From Thecamonas trahens ATCC 50062 (Eukaryota > Apusozoa > Apusomonadida > Apusomonadidae), in NCBI RefSeq assembly GCF_000142905.1, contig NW_013657668.1, positions 252,912 to 316,911 on the forward strand: a stretch of 64,000 nucleotides of DNA, in the 5' to 3' direction. How positions within the stretch are numbered: the stretch's first letter is position 1; every line of letters begins with the position of its first letter. Positions 41,815-52,782 of this stretch are shown here, one piece after another. Under the pieces are notes generated by a model. It saw only the letters and a program-made list of their open reading frames with translations, ran no database searches and was not told the DNA's origin. The position numbers and the translations under genes were made by a program.

Positions 41815-44699
41815 ATGTCGTCATCGCGCGGCTCGTCGACAGGATCGTCATCGATGGCCGGCTCGTCGTCGGATGGCTTCAACCCGGTTCGGACGTCGTC
41901 GTCGACCAAGGTCCAGCTTCGGGCGCTGTTCGCCAAATCAGCCACGTTCCAGCTCCGCCAGAAGAAGACCAACTGCTGCCAGATCGGCACGGCTGTCTTT
42001 ATCGTCATCGCCATGTTTCTCCTCCAGATGCTGGTCGACTCGTTTGTGCAGAACGAAGATGGCTCCCGTCTCCCGGCTGTTCCGCATCCGCCCGTTGAGC
42101 GGCCGTATTTGCTGCGGACAAACACCGGCATCACGTCGTGCAAGGCCTTCCAGCCTGGCCCACTGCCCATCATCTGTGACTACAACTCGGGCGCACCGTG
42201 CCCTCCGCAGCCACAAGGCGTCGTCTATGGCGACTTTTGGTACACTCTTGGTTCGGAAACCGCCAACGTCGACGAAGACGTGCTTGGCGCATGGTTCGGC
42301 GGCGCCAACGGGACGACCGACACCCTCTTCGGCGCCGTGCCCAACGAGGGCATCCAGCTGGTCTACGGCAAGATCTGGCCCGACCGCGGCAACTTTCAGG
42401 AGTTTTGTGACAAGGATCCGCACTGGGTCTACCCGTTCAACTTTTCGCGCGCCTCGTCGATCGCTGCGCAACAAGCATACGTGTACAACAACTTTCGTGA
42501 GGCCAACGAGTTTGGCGGCTACGTCTTCCACACTTTCGACCGCTCGACTGCAGCCCTTGACGTCTCGATCCACTATAACGAAAGTCTGACCCTGGGTGAC
42601 GATGCGCCGCTCTTTATGTCGCTCATTGCCCAGAGCGCGCTTCCGCTCTTGGCCCCGGCCTCAAACACTGTGCTGGACTTTCTGGGCTTGAAAGACTTTC
42701 CCAAGATCGACCGAGACAACTCGTTCGACCTCATCTCGCTCCTCGGCCCTGTCCTGTACATCTACGTGTTCCAGCTCATGCTTCCGGTGGTGCTCTCCGC
42801 CATTGTTTTGAGAAAGAGCACAAGCTCCGCGAGATCATGAAGATCATGGGCCTCAAGTCGCTTCCCTACTGGCTTGTCAACTACTTTTTCGGCTACGCCC
42901 TATACTTTGTCTTCTCCATGTTCTTTTGGATCCTGGCCGCTATCCTTGGCTTCCGCTACTGGACGCTCAACTCACCGGCAGCCATCTTTCTGCTGCTTTT
43001 CATCTGGGGCCACGTCCTCATGTCGCTTGTCTTCCTCCTTCAAGTATTCTTCTCCAAGGCGCAGTCGGCGTCGATCGGAGGCTACCTCTTCATTTTCTCG
43101 GTCGGCCTCCTCGCCTCGACTGTGGTTCGCCAGTACTTGTACCAGCCCGAGACCCCGCGTGCCACCATTGTCTCGCTCTCGCTCTTTCCGCCGTTTGCCT
43201 TTTACCGCGGTCTGGTCATTCTTTCGCAGGGCGTCTCATTCAGCGAGCCCGGCCTCAAGTGGAAGAACATCAACAACGACCAGGTCCGCCTCGGCGAGGT
43301 CTTTGCTTTTCTCATCTTTGAATGGCTCTTCCTCATGCTCGTTTCCATCTACCTCGAGGCGGTCTACACCACCTCGTACGGCATCAAGCGCAAGCCGCTG
43401 TTCTTCCTCGATAAGGCCTTCTGGTGCCCGCCAAAAGACAAGACGGCGTCGACGACCGACGCTTACGCCGCCACGCCAATCGCTCCGTCCAAGGCGGGTG
43501 AGCCTGAAGATGTCGCCGCCGAACGCACTCGCGTTGCGTCGGGCGATTTCTTCGACCTCCGCTGCGCCGACCTCTCCAAGACCTACCCAGGCCGCAACGG
43601 CCAACCGCCCAAGGAAGCATGTGCCGCCCTCGCTCTTGGCGTCTCAGCTGGCGAGTGCTTCGGCTTCCTTGGACCAAACGGCGCCGGCAAGTCCACCACC
43701 ATCTCGATGATTTCTGGCCTGTTTGGCCCGACCTCGGGCACTGCCCATGTCTGCGGCTATGACATCAACACAGACATCGACCTCGTCCACCTCAACATGG
43801 GTGTGTGTCCCCAGGAGGACTTGCTGTGGGACGATCTCACCGGCCCGGAGCACCTGCGCTTCTACGGCCGCCTCAAGAACCTCTCGGGCACGGAACTGAC
43901 CGCCGCTGTCGACCAAGTTCTCGAAGCCGTTGCCCTCAACGACAAGACTACCCGTGCCAAGGTCTCATCTGAATACTCGGGCGGCATGAAGCGCCGTCTT
44001 TCGGTCGCCTGTGCTCTCATCGGCTCACCGCGCATCCTCCTCCTCGACGAGCCGTCAACGGGCCTCGACCCGGCATCGCGCCAGAAGTTGTGGGATGTCA
44101 TCCTGCAGTACAAGTCCAAGTGCGCCATGCTCCTCACCACTCACTCGATGCACGAAGCAGACGCTCTCTGCGATCGCATCGGCATCTTTGTCAACGGTGA
44201 GATGAAGACCATCGGCTCGGCGCCACAGCTCAAGTTCCGCTACGGCAAAGGCTACAAGCTCTCAGTCATCTCCTCGTCCGACACCGTCGACGACGTCATT
44301 GCCTACGTCGAGAGCCACATTCCGTCGGCCACAGTCCTCAATACCCTCTCCGGCACCACAAACTTTGAAGTCTCCAAGGACGCCGTCGCCCTTCATCGCA
44401 TCTTTGCCGCCTTTGATGCGGCCCCCGACTCGCTTGCTATTCACGAGACCGGCGTGGCCAACTCGTCGCTGGAGGAAGTTTTCCTCAAGATCACTGACAA
44501 GTACGTCTACGGCAAGGCCGACATGGACTTGCCTGGCCACGATGTGCCCATGGACGCTATGTCATACCCGACTGCCTCCTCGTCGTCGTCAGACTCGACT
44601 GACTCGTCAGACTCGCCGTCGGCTTCCGATTCGCCGGTCCCTGGTCCGGCGAACTCGGCGTCGTCAGACTCGTCAGACTCGTCGTACTCGGCGTCATAA
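41815..44699 (+). CDS. ABCA-type half transporter, one frame break
   Basis: About 961 aa, one membrane domain followed by one nucleotide-binding domain. A first membrane helix follows RQKKTNCCQIG (AVFIVIAMFLLQMLV). A large extra-cytosolic loop (about residues 85-290) follows, then about six helices (YIYVFQLMLPVVLSAIVF; YWLVNYFFGYALYFVFSMFF; and others). The ATPase part has LGPNGAGKSTT (Walker A, about residue 620), YSGGMKRRLS (signature), RILLLDEPSTGLDP (Walker B/D-loop) and LTTHSMHEADAL (H-loop). Topology and SGGMKRR place it in subfamily A (lipid exporters), in the half-size form known from plants and protists. The frame breaks at TTTT 42806-42809: one more T gives FEKEHKLREIMKIMGLK, the normal helix before the next membrane span. 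A Ser/Asp-rich tail ends the protein. Confidence 0.92.
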
Positions 44700-44700
44700 C

Positions 44701-46359
44701 ATGCCGCTCCGCCCCATACACAATCTCCCTGCCCGCCTCCCATCACGCCCTCCATGGGAGTCTACACCATCATCTTCATCATCGTCGTCATCGCTCTCCC
44801 CCCTCCCATCGACGACCGCGCGTCCTACGGCGTCAGGCCTCCCCCAAAAGTCGTCGCAGAGCGCTCCTGATGACCATCATGTACGTTCACACACGCAATA
44901 CACTTGCCAAAGTGTTGAACACCACATATAACACACAATGCATTTATATGACCACCATAGCCTCTTCATACGAGTGTGCATGGTCTACATCGAGGTAGTG
45001 TGTGTGGTCGGAGCATGAGGTGCAAGAAGGGGGGCTGATCAGCCAAGATCAACCAAATGCCAACTCATTCATGACGGCTTTTTCTTCACCTAGGACACAT
45101 CGAGAAACTCTCACAACAACACATCATCATCAACCATCTCATTTGAGGTTTCATCACTGACTCCGTCGCCACCGCCACTTTCTTCACATGTGGTCATCGC
45201 TGGCACTCGCTCACGTCCTCTCCCACCACCGCCACCCCCGCTAGTGGTCGCCACACCGCAACGCAGACCGGCGCGCAACTCGCTCACCTCGCCCGGCTCT
45301 AGCTCGAGTACTCACTCGTCGACAGCAAGACTAGGAACAAAGCGCAAACGCAAGCAGCGTGGATCTCGTCGTGCCGATCACAGGCCCCGCCACCGCATGC
45401 CCCAGGTCCAAGTCTACTACCCAGCGCGCCGATCGCTGCTGCTGCGGCGGCGGCGGCGGCGGCAGAGCCGCAAGAAGCAGAAGCGTGAGGTCTCATCATC
45501 ATCTTCGCCACCGACGTCGACCTCTTCATCCACATTCTCGTCGTCGCCTTCGTTTACGCCGACTTTTTCATCGCAAAGCTCGTTGTCGCACACCTCTGGT
45601 TGGTGCAGTGCGGTTGCGACGCCGCCGCGGACGCCGCGGACGGGGATCCTGGGACGGCAACGGATGAAACGGACTGAGCTGGAAGGGCTGGACCAGTGGC
45701 GCAACGTCCATCGCGATGTCGAGGCCCAGATTGCACTTGGTACGGCAGCACCCAAGAAGCCGGGCGCGGCGCCGTCGCAGGCGCCAGTCGGCGCCGAGGC
45801 TGCAGCCAAAGTGCGGAGCGCGGTCATCCGCATTGCTCCAAACGACAAGCGCGACACGCTCACGCTCATTCCGCAAACACCAATCGGCCCCGGGAACCGG
45901 TCTTTCCCACTGGCGCGACCCCTGATCTTCACCGACGTAGTTGAACCCGGTGCACCGGTCGAGGTGGCGGCCGCTGCGGCAGCGACCGCGCTTGGCGTGT
46001 CGGATCAGCTTCCGACCTGCCGGATCGGCTCGCTCTCACGCCGAGATCGCCGCCGTGGACGCCCCAAGTACCGGCCGGGTGTGATTTTGACGGCAACGGA
46101 CGAGCCGCCGACTGGCGCTCGTACCGGTACGACCCGGTGCCTCCGCGCCGATCGCGACCGCCGTGATGCTTTTGCCAAGCTCCATGCCGTACTCGATGCC
46201 AAAGACCGCGAGATCGCTCGTCGTCAGGCCGAGGCCCGCACTTCTTCTCGTGCATCGTCCCGCAAGCGGTGGCGCGGAGGGCACCGGCATCGCCCTCGCG
46301 TCCGTCAGCTTGCACCCGAGTCTACCGGTTGGGCGTGGTGGACAAGCGAGCTGCGGTGA
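44701..46359 (+). CDS. basic Ser/Pro-rich protein, unknown; two-exon model
   Basis: The main frame runs to 46359. It is open back to a strong 3' splice site (TTTTTCTTCACCTAG, exon from 45094) but has no ATG until 45397. A matching exon at 44701-44880 starts ATGCCGCTCC, ends at a GTACGT donor and joins in phase 0, giving about 481 aa. The 213-nt intron is AT-richer than its surroundings, as real introns often are. The protein is Ser/Pro-rich, then strongly basic (KRKRKQRGSRR; a run of Arg at about 45437-45465), then Ser-rich. A more ordered C-terminal half follows with LEGLDQWRNVHRDVEAQIALG and AFAKLHAVLDAKDREIARRQ. Nuclear localisation is likely; function unknown. Exon 1 would start one base after the transporter stop. 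Confidence 0.5.
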
Positions 46360-46476
46360 GTGTGAGAGATTGTGAGCGTCAAAAACGCCCCCCCCCCCCC
46401 CCCCCCAAACCCGCCACCCGCCGCCCGCGCCAACCGCCCGAGCCGCCTGCACACGCCTCCCGCCGTTTCCGTCGTC

Positions 46477-48459
46477 ATGGACCGTCCACGGACGTATGTG
46501 CCGCGATTGGCGGTGAATCGTGCGGTGCATTACGACACAGGCAGGTCGTATGCAGACAGAGGTACGTATGGAGTGGGGATAGGGGTGGTGATGGTGGTGG
46601 TGTGTGTGTGTGTGTGTGGGGGGGGGGGGCGAGGGTGTGTGTGTGCGGCGGCGATGGTTGCACTCATTGACGGACCGAGTGTGTAAGCAGTGCTGAGCAA
46701 GGTGAGCAAGACAACGTCGCTCAAGCTGGCGCAAGCAGCCGAGAAGGAGGGCGGGGCAAGCGGACGGCGAGTGGCGGTGGGCCCGTGGACCTTGAGGGCG
46801 CAGACAGAGACCCAGGTACGGGGCGTCCGTGAGGGCCGCTCGCGTGGCAGGGTGTGGGCTGGCAAACGGCCACGGTTCGACCCGACGCCGTCGCTGAGGC
46901 GGACAGTCGATGGAAAGAGTGGGCCTGGAACGCGGTGGGATGGTGGGCGGGGCGGGAGGGCCGGTCGTAGGCGGGGCGGACAGAGATGGAACGCCAGCAC
47001 GTTTGCGCAGCAGTGGGATGCGGCCGGCGAGCGCGGACGGGTGGGCATGGCCCGGACGTTTGTGGCCCGCTACGAGGGCGTGACGAATCCGCTGCTGGAG
47101 GTGGACTTTAGCAATGGAGCATCGTTGGTGCTGACCCGATTCTCGGCGTGGCTTCGGCTGACAGTGTTGTTTGCGTCGAATCTGGAGCTCAAGCTGCGCG
47201 CGCTAGGTGTCTTTCTCCGCGCCACCGACGGGCAGCGGTTCCTGACCGAATTTCTGGAGGTCGGCGGCCTCATGACGGTACTGCAGATCTTGAGTCTAGA
47301 CGGCGCGTCGGATGATGACGTGCGAGCAGCACTGGAGATCCTGAGTGCGGTGGCGCGTGTGGGGCGGGCGTTCAAGGAGCTCATTTCCGAGGGCTCGGGT
47401 GAGGATGGCGGAATCAAAGCAGTGGCCCTCTGTCTGGCCAACACGTCATCGGTGGAGACGCAGGACGCTGCAGTGGGGCTGCTACAAGCGCTGGGCGAGG
47501 GCAACCCCAAGTACCTTGACTCTGTGCGGCTGGCGTTTCTCCTCTTGCTCCCGTTGGGCAATGCGCGGGTACAGCAGATGGCAGCGCAGTCGCTGCAGAT
47601 GCTGCTGACCTCGCGGCCGCCGCCGTCCGAAGTGTACATCAAGCCTGCACTGCTGATGCTGCGGTCGACAAACCTGAAGGTCCAGTACGAGGCGGTGCAG
47701 CTCTTCAAGATCTACGCACGGTTTGAGGCTCTGCAGGAGCAGATGCTGAGTGAGCTTGTGAGTTTGCTCTCTCCGTCTCGCGACATCATGGATGTGGTGC
47801 TCGCGTCTTCCAAGGCTGGAGCGCTGTCGCGGGCGTCGCTCGCGCGCAACTCGTTCCTCACAAGGGATCCAACGTCGAGTGGCATCATTCCGGCAGCGTT
47901 TCCGCAGCAAGCGGCGGCAGCCAAGATCCTGGGCATCCTGGCGTCGACGCGGACCGAGCTCGGAGTGCTTGCCGTCAACGCTGGGGCGGTGAGTGGTTTG
48001 CTGCGGGCGGTGAGCAACACGCTGTACTTTCCGTCACAGCGGCAAGCGGCAGCAACGCTCGACCTGTACGCAGCCATGTTCCCCGAACTGGGCATGGGCC
48101 TCGTCGAGGCCATGGGCGACCGGCTGTTTGACACGCTGGTAGTCTCGCGGACGACGACAGCGCTCAAGGCGCTGAGTGCTGCCGATGCCGAGGACCTGGC
48201 CATGGCCGCCGCCAACATGGTGGTCTCGGTCACAGCAATCAAGGGAGGAGCTGAAGTGGTCGGCCGTAATGAGGATGATGGCGACGATAGCGCGAGCAAG
48301 ACTCCCAAAGCGAGCCCACGGATCAGGTACCAGGTGAGGTTTGAGATGCGGGCTGGATCATGGACAAGGCACGAGCTGACCAAGGCGGAAGGAAGCGACG
48401 AAAAGAGTAGGAGTGGCGGAAGCAGCGGACGGCCAGTCTGGTTGCCAAAGTCGAGCTGA
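46477..48459 (+). CDS. ARMH1: ARMH1-like armadillo-helical protein
   Basis: Three exons, 46477-46561, 46691-46815 and 46984-48459 (donors GTACGT and GTACGG, acceptors CAG), give 561 aa. From exon 3 the protein matches the animal armadillo-like helical domain protein ARMH1 (C1orf228): STFAQQWDAAG, FSNGASLVLTRFSAWLRLTV, LRALGVFLRATDGQRFLTEF, LEVGGLMTVLQIL, LQALGEGNPKYLDSV, LKVQYEAVQLFKIYA, FPQQAAAAKILGILA. It is a right-handed solenoid expected to bind other proteins. The protein is little studied; its pairing with ciliated lineages suggests, but does not prove, a flagellar role. Exon 1 is short and basic. Intron 1 contains a TG microsatellite and a G run. A C20 run lies about 70 bases upstream of the start. 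Confidence 0.83.
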
Positions 48460-48520
48460 GGCGTGCCATGGTTTGTTATTCTTGTGAGAGTCGAGCGACG
48501 TGCCCATTGCAGTCAGCTCC

Positions 48521-49846
48521 TTACTTGCCGATGCGCTCGGGGGTAAACTCGTCCGAAGCCGCGGCGGAGATCTTCTCGCCGTACTCGTCGAGGCGGGCAG
48601 TCATGTTGAGGCACCACAGGTCGCGGACCTGGCGGGAGAGGTTGAGGTCGACCTCTGTGACGAGGAGGCCATCACGGGTGCGCGAGAGGCCCGGGGTACG
48701 CGAGGCGTTGGGCGCAGCGATGTAGGATGAGCCGTAAAAGTGACCAAAGTCCTTGTGGGCAGGCTTGCCGTTGCCAGACGAGAACTCGTTAGGGAAGGTC
48801 TCGGTGCCGACGCGGTTGATGGCGCCAACAAAGTAGTTGTTGGCGATGGCGGCGTTGCGGGCCTCGATGGCCCACATGGGCTCAGAGAGGGCGCCGACGG
48901 TGGCGGAGGGGTTGAAGACGATTTCCGCCCCGTTGAGGGCGAGGCCCTGCCAGTTGAGCGGAAAGTGGCGGCCGTAGCAAATGTTGATGCCAATGCGGCC
49001 GTACTTGGTCTCAAAGACCTCGTGGCGAAGCGGCTTGGGCTCCATGTAGTAGGTCGACTCGTTAAAGTCGCCAACGCGCGGAATGTGGTTCTTGCGGTGG
49101 CGGCCGAGGACCTCGCCGCGATGGTCGATGACCACGGCGGTGTTCCAGATGGTCTCGAGATGGACCTCGTCGCGCTCGAGGATGGGCGAGACGATGACCA
49201 TGTCGTACTTCTTGGCAAAGGCGGCAAGGAAACGAGTCGACGGGCCGGTCTTGACGTCCTCAGCAAACTCGCACCACGGGTGCTTCTCGCGGGTGCAGAA
49301 GGCAAACGGCATAGGCCAAGCCTCCTGGAGGCAGAGCACGTTGACGCCCATTTCGCCGGCGGCATCGATGATGGGTGCGATCTTGGCAAAGATGGCATCG
49401 CGCTGGACCTCGATGGGCTCGGTCGTCTCGGCGGCAATGGTGTTCTGGATGAGGCCGATGCGAACAATGCGCGGCGGGCGGGTCGACTCGGGCTTGGCGT
49501 TGTACTGGTAAGCCTTGATCTCAAAGTCGTTGTCGGCCGACAGCTGCGCCGCAGCGTCCACCACCTCGATCTCGCCGCACGGCGAGCCGTACAGGATGCG
49601 CTTGACCTCGGCCAGTTCCTCGGCTGGAATGTGGGCCTCGAGGATGTCGTCTGCGTGTGCAAAGGGAGGGGGGGGCGGGCGGTGAGTTGAGGAGGAGGAA
49701 GGAGGAGGTGAGAGAAAAAAGAGCGAAGAAAGAGAGCGTTGCTGTCCACAGGCGCCATGGGGAAAAAGGCGAGGAGAAGCGGGCTGAGGGGGGGGGGAGG
49801 GGGGGTGGAGATGGGACGTACCGACGTTATGGATTTCGGCAGCCAT
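48521..49846 (-). CDS. UPB1: beta-ureidopropionase (beta-alanine synthase)
   Basis: Two exons, 49846-49822 (8 codons plus one base, donor GTACGT) and 49650-48521, give 384 aa, the same length as human UPB1. This nitrilase-superfamily enzyme hydrolyses N-carbamoyl-beta-alanine to beta-alanine, CO2 and NH3, the last step of pyrimidine breakdown in the cytosol. The catalytic triad is visible: Glu in [11 protein letters not shown] (about residue 118), Lys in [14 protein letters not shown] (about 195) and Cys in [14 protein letters not shown] (about 233). The N-terminal helix [20 protein letters not shown] is typical of the eukaryotic enzyme. The 171-nt intron has C-rich sense sequence next to the donor. 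It converges on ARMH1 (61 bp) and diverges from the tetraspanin (300 bp). Confidence 0.95.
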   Translation of the reverse strand: MAAEIHNVGTSHLHPPSPPPQPASPRLFPHGACGQQRSLSSLFFLSPPPSSSSTHRPPPPPFAHADDILEAHIPAEELAEVKRILYGSPCGEIEVVDAAAQLSADNDFEIKAYQYNAKPESTRPPRIVRIGLIQNTIAAETTEPIEVQRDAIFAKIAPIIDAAGEMGVNVLCLQEAWPMPFAFCTREKHPWCEFAEDVKTGPSTRFLAAFAKKYDMVIVSPILERDEVHLETIWNTAVVIDHRGEVLGRHRKNHIPRVGDFNESTYYMEPKPLRHEVFETKYGRIGINICYGRHFPLNWQGLALNGAEIVFNPSATVGALSEPMWAIEARNAAIANNYFVGAINRVGTETFPNEFSSGNGKPAHKDFGHFYGSSYIAAPNASRTPGLSRTRDGLLVTEVDLNLSRQVRDLWCLNMTARLDEYGEKISAAASDEFTPERIGK

Positions 49847-50146
49847 GGTGTGCAGGTTGCTTGGTGTCAGAGGAGAGGGGTGGTGGGCGGTGGGCGGCCG
49901 TGGGTGGGGTGGTAAGGGTGGTGGGTGGCCGTGGCTGGGAACGTGGCTGCGTCGGTTACTCACTCAACCGTTCTGGCCTGCTTGTTGGTTGCTCGGCTGG
50001 TCAGCGGCTTTTTTCTGCCGGTTGGCGAACAATGCGGTTGATCACGATCGCGGCAAGCGGCGAAAGCGGACCGTGGACCGGGGACGGTATGTGGTACTTT
50101 TAGGAAGACGTCCACACTGCTCGTGAGCCGGTGTGGCTGCCGAAGA
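49847..50146. promoter_or_regulatory. divergent promoter region, UPB1 / tetraspanin
   Basis: 300 bp between the two start codons. GGTGGG- and GGCGGTGGGCGG-like short repeats at 49875-49935. No clear core promoter element. Confidence 0.4.
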
Positions 50147-51284
50147 ATGGCAGAGAAGCGTGAGCGACTGGAGATGTATCCGCATTCCGACGGGGGCTAC
50201 TCGTACTCGTACCTCGGCTCGTACACGTACTCGTATTCGGAGGAGGAAGTACGTCGGGAGGTAAACGTGTGGCCGACAGGCGGGCGGGCGGGCGGGTAGG
50301 TGTGGGGGGGGGGGGGGGAGAGGGGACTTACTGGCGGGCGGCTGCATGGCAGAGTAGGTCATGGATCCTGTGAGGCGCACTAAGGGCGCCGGCGGCGCTG
50401 GTGGCACTGGTGGTGCAGGTGGCACTGGCGGTACTGGCGGTACTGGCGGTGCTGGTGGTGCTGGCAGCGGCCGCAGCGGACGGGCGGCGGCGCAGAGTCG
50501 GCAGACCGGAAGCGGGCAGAGCAGAGGGAGCAAGCCGACGAGTGGAGGTGAGGGCGAAGCTGGAAGTACAAGTGGTGGCGGAGGAGGAAGCGGCAATGCC
50601 GCCGGTGACGGCAGAGGCGATGACGACGCGACGCCGCATCCGCGTCTGACGCTCGGAATCATGGTCCTCTCTGTCCTGATGATGGTTCTCGGCGCAGCAG
50701 GGGCAATTGTGGGTACAGCACTGGTGTACCGGTCGCCGGACATTGGGCAAGGCCTGACAAACGTGCCTCTGCCTGTGGCGGTCCTTGTCTTTGGGGTGAT
50801 CATGTTCTTCCTCTCATTCCTCGGGACGTGGAGCAGCATGCACCACCGTAAGCGTGAGTTTGCGGTCTTTCTCCTCCTCACGGCGCTCACCTTTGCAGCC
50901 GTGGTCTCTGTCACCATTACTGCCAAGTGGTACCAGGATCGGCTGCGGGACAAGCTGCAGGCCGGGTGGCACAAGTCGTCGGACGGGACCCGGTCCAACT
51001 TGCAGAACATCCACAACTGCTGCGGCTTCCTCACCAACCAGGACTACCCGGGCTCATCGTGCGGGCCGGCGCAGAACATCAATCCGGCCATCCCTCCCTG
51101 CGTCGAGTACATTGTCGACCGCGCCCGTGACAAGATGTCGCTCTTTATCATCACTGGTGTCGTCGTCTCGTCGTTTCTGGGCGTCGTCCTCGGCACCGCC
51201 ATCCCCTTCTTCAACATCCTCAACTCTTCCAAGGTGTACAAGCCGAGCGCGGGCGCTGCTGCCCAGGCCCAGGCCCGGGGGTAA
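50147..51284 (+). CDS. tetraspanin
   Basis: Two exons, 50147-50248 and 50358-51284 (donor GTACGT, acceptor GAGTAG, phase 0), give 342 aa. Exon 1 encodes a Tyr/Ser-rich cytosolic tail (GGYSYSYLGSYTYSYSEEE). Exon 2 starts with a Gly/Thr/Ala repeat and then the four membrane helices: TLGIMVLSVLMMVLGAAGAI, LPVAVLVFGVIMFFLSFLG, FAVFLLLTALTFAAVVSVTI and MSLFIITGVVVSSFLGVV. The large loop between helices 3 and 4 has NCCGF, a later Cys (SSCGP) and PPCVEY, the CCG tetraspanin signature with four Cys. Tetraspanins organise membrane microdomains. The long N-terminal tail of about 90 residues is unusual, as most have fewer than 20. Confidence 0.9.
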
Positions 51285-51379
51285 GCGCCAGGCCGCTGAC
51301 CATAAAGTACCCACATCGAGGTCGGCGCACGACGACCCAGGCCGAGACCCAGGCCCAGACGTAGCCCACACTTTTCTCC

Positions 51380-52333
51380 ATGCCACGCGCCAAGGCTGCT
51401 GCACCAGCTCGTCAGGGCTCGGACAAGGCCCGCGATGGCGCTGTCCAGGCAACCAAGGTCGTAGTGTATCGTGCTGGTGCGGCGCCGGCTGCCGCGGCGG
51501 GCGCTGCCGCTGCTCCCAAGGGCACCGACCTCATGGATGCTGTCCGCCGCCGCAGGGCCCGGGCGGCAGGAACAGGCGTGGCACCACCTGTTGCAGGCAA
51601 TGCTCCGCCAACAGCCTCTGGGCGTCGTCGTAGGCGCCGCCGCAAGCGCCGTGGCGAGCAGCCTGCTGCGACTCGGCCCAGCCCTGTGGCCGCGCCGACG
51701 GCGTCGGCCCCGCCGCCGCCGCCGACGGCGACGACGGCGGCTGCGGGCCAGGTGGAGATCCGCCAGCTTGGCGGCGCGTCGTCATCGTCGTCGTCATCGT
51801 CATCGTCGGGTGTGGCAGCCCGGCGGAGGGCGGCCTTTGCTGCGGCGCAGCAGAGCGCAACAGAGCGGGCGGCGGCGGCGGCGACTGTGGCGCCGCGCCG
51901 CAGCGACTCGTATTCGTACGGCTCATACGGCTCGTATGGTGGGTACTCGAGCGATAGTAGCTCGGGCTCGGGGTATGACTCGTCCGCTTCGTCGTCGTCA
52001 GGCGGTGGCGCTGCGCTGGCGGTCAAGCCGGTATTCATCCCACGATCTGTGCGTGGAAATGGGCCTGCGAGCGAGAAGGCCAAGGCCAAGGCCAAGACGG
52101 CAGATGCCATGCTGACTGCTTCTGCCAAGCGCGATAGTGAGCGGCGCGCCGAGTCGCGCCGCATGGTTGAGGCCACAGTCAAGGCCGAGCTTGCTGCCGC
52201 CGCTGAGGCCGAGCAGGACTCGGACTTTGAGACCGAGTCGGACACTGCGTCCGATGATGGTGCCGAGCGTGAGGCCTGGAGGCTTCGCGAGCTCGCCCGA
52301 ATTGCTCGCTGGGTGCCCAAGGCTGTGTCGTAG
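51380..52333 (+). CDS. MFAP1: MFAP1-like spliceosomal protein, short C-terminus
   Basis: Single exon, 317 aa. The C-terminal part has the family landmarks: KPVFIPRSVRG, AKRDSERRAESRRMVEATVK, then an acidic DSDFETESDTASDDGAE and EREAWRLRELARIAR. MFAP1 is a nuclear component of the activated spliceosome. The N-terminal VVVYRAGAAP recalls the family start, and the middle is basic, Ala/Pro- and Ser/Tyr-rich. Usual MFAP1 proteins are about 440 aa and continue past RELARIAR for over 100 residues, including the most conserved block. Here the frame stops ten residues later, so the gene is short, spliced to an unseen exon, or diverged. I saw no matching downstream exon in 52334-52782. Confidence 0.68.
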   Translation: MPRAKAAAPARQGSDKARDGAVQATKVVVYRAGAAPAAAAGAAAAPKGTDLMDAVRRRRARAAGTGVAPPVAGNAPPTASGRRRRRRRKRRGEQPAATRPSPVAAPTASAPPPPPTATTAAAGQVEIRQLGGASSSSSSSSSSGVAARRRAAFAAAQQSATERAAAAATVAPRRSDSYSYGSYGSYGGYSSDSSSGSGYDSSASSSSGGGAALAVKPVFIPRSVRGNGPASEKAKAKAKTADAMLTASAKRDSERRAESRRMVEATVKAELAAAAEAEQDSDFETESDTASDDGAEREAWRLRELARIARWVPKAVS

Positions 52334-52782
52334 CGGAGCCAGCCGTCAACCTCGACCACTGGCTCACGCCATCGACCTCGACTGCTGGTTTCCGCCAGCG
52401 ATGGCCGTCGCGTCCAGAGTCTGATAGAGATTATAGACAGATTGTCGTGGCGACCTTTGGTGGTACCAGTCCCGTTTGATCGATGATTGCTTCCGACACA
52501 GAGGGCAATGAATCATGTACGGGCGGAGCAGGCAGTTGGTCGGTCGGTCGGTCGGTCGGTCGGTCGGTCGGTCGGTCGGTCGAGTGACGAGCGACGGACG
52601 GGAGGGTTGATGGGTGGGCGGGTGAGGGACGGAGGCTACCGTCGGGTAGAGGCAAGCACAGCTCTCTACACGGAACCACCTCGCTCGTGAGAGAGGAGAG
52701 AGAGAGAGAGAGAGCGAGCGAGCGAGCGGTGAGCAGGAGGCGCGGCGCAGCAGGAGCTCGTTTTCCCCCATCCCCCGAGACC
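52334..52782. other. intergenic with GGTC and GA repeats
   Basis: About 450 bp between the MFAP1-like gene and CNOT4. It holds a GGTC tetranucleotide array (52538-52578) and a GA/GAGC repeat (about 52687-52728) in the CNOT4 leader. No coding signal. Confidence 0.6.
52538..52578. repeat. GGTC tetranucleotide array
   Basis: About ten uninterrupted GGTC units, in every frame encoding short Gly/Arg/Ser/Val or Asp/Arg/Pro/Thr repeats without gene context. Confidence 0.95.

Noticed and set aside
44754..44872. Small plus-strand frame with a hydrophobic N-terminus
   Set aside because: The hydrophobic run comes from a simple ATCATC repeat; the other frame ends at a matching donor and joins the downstream exon in phase.
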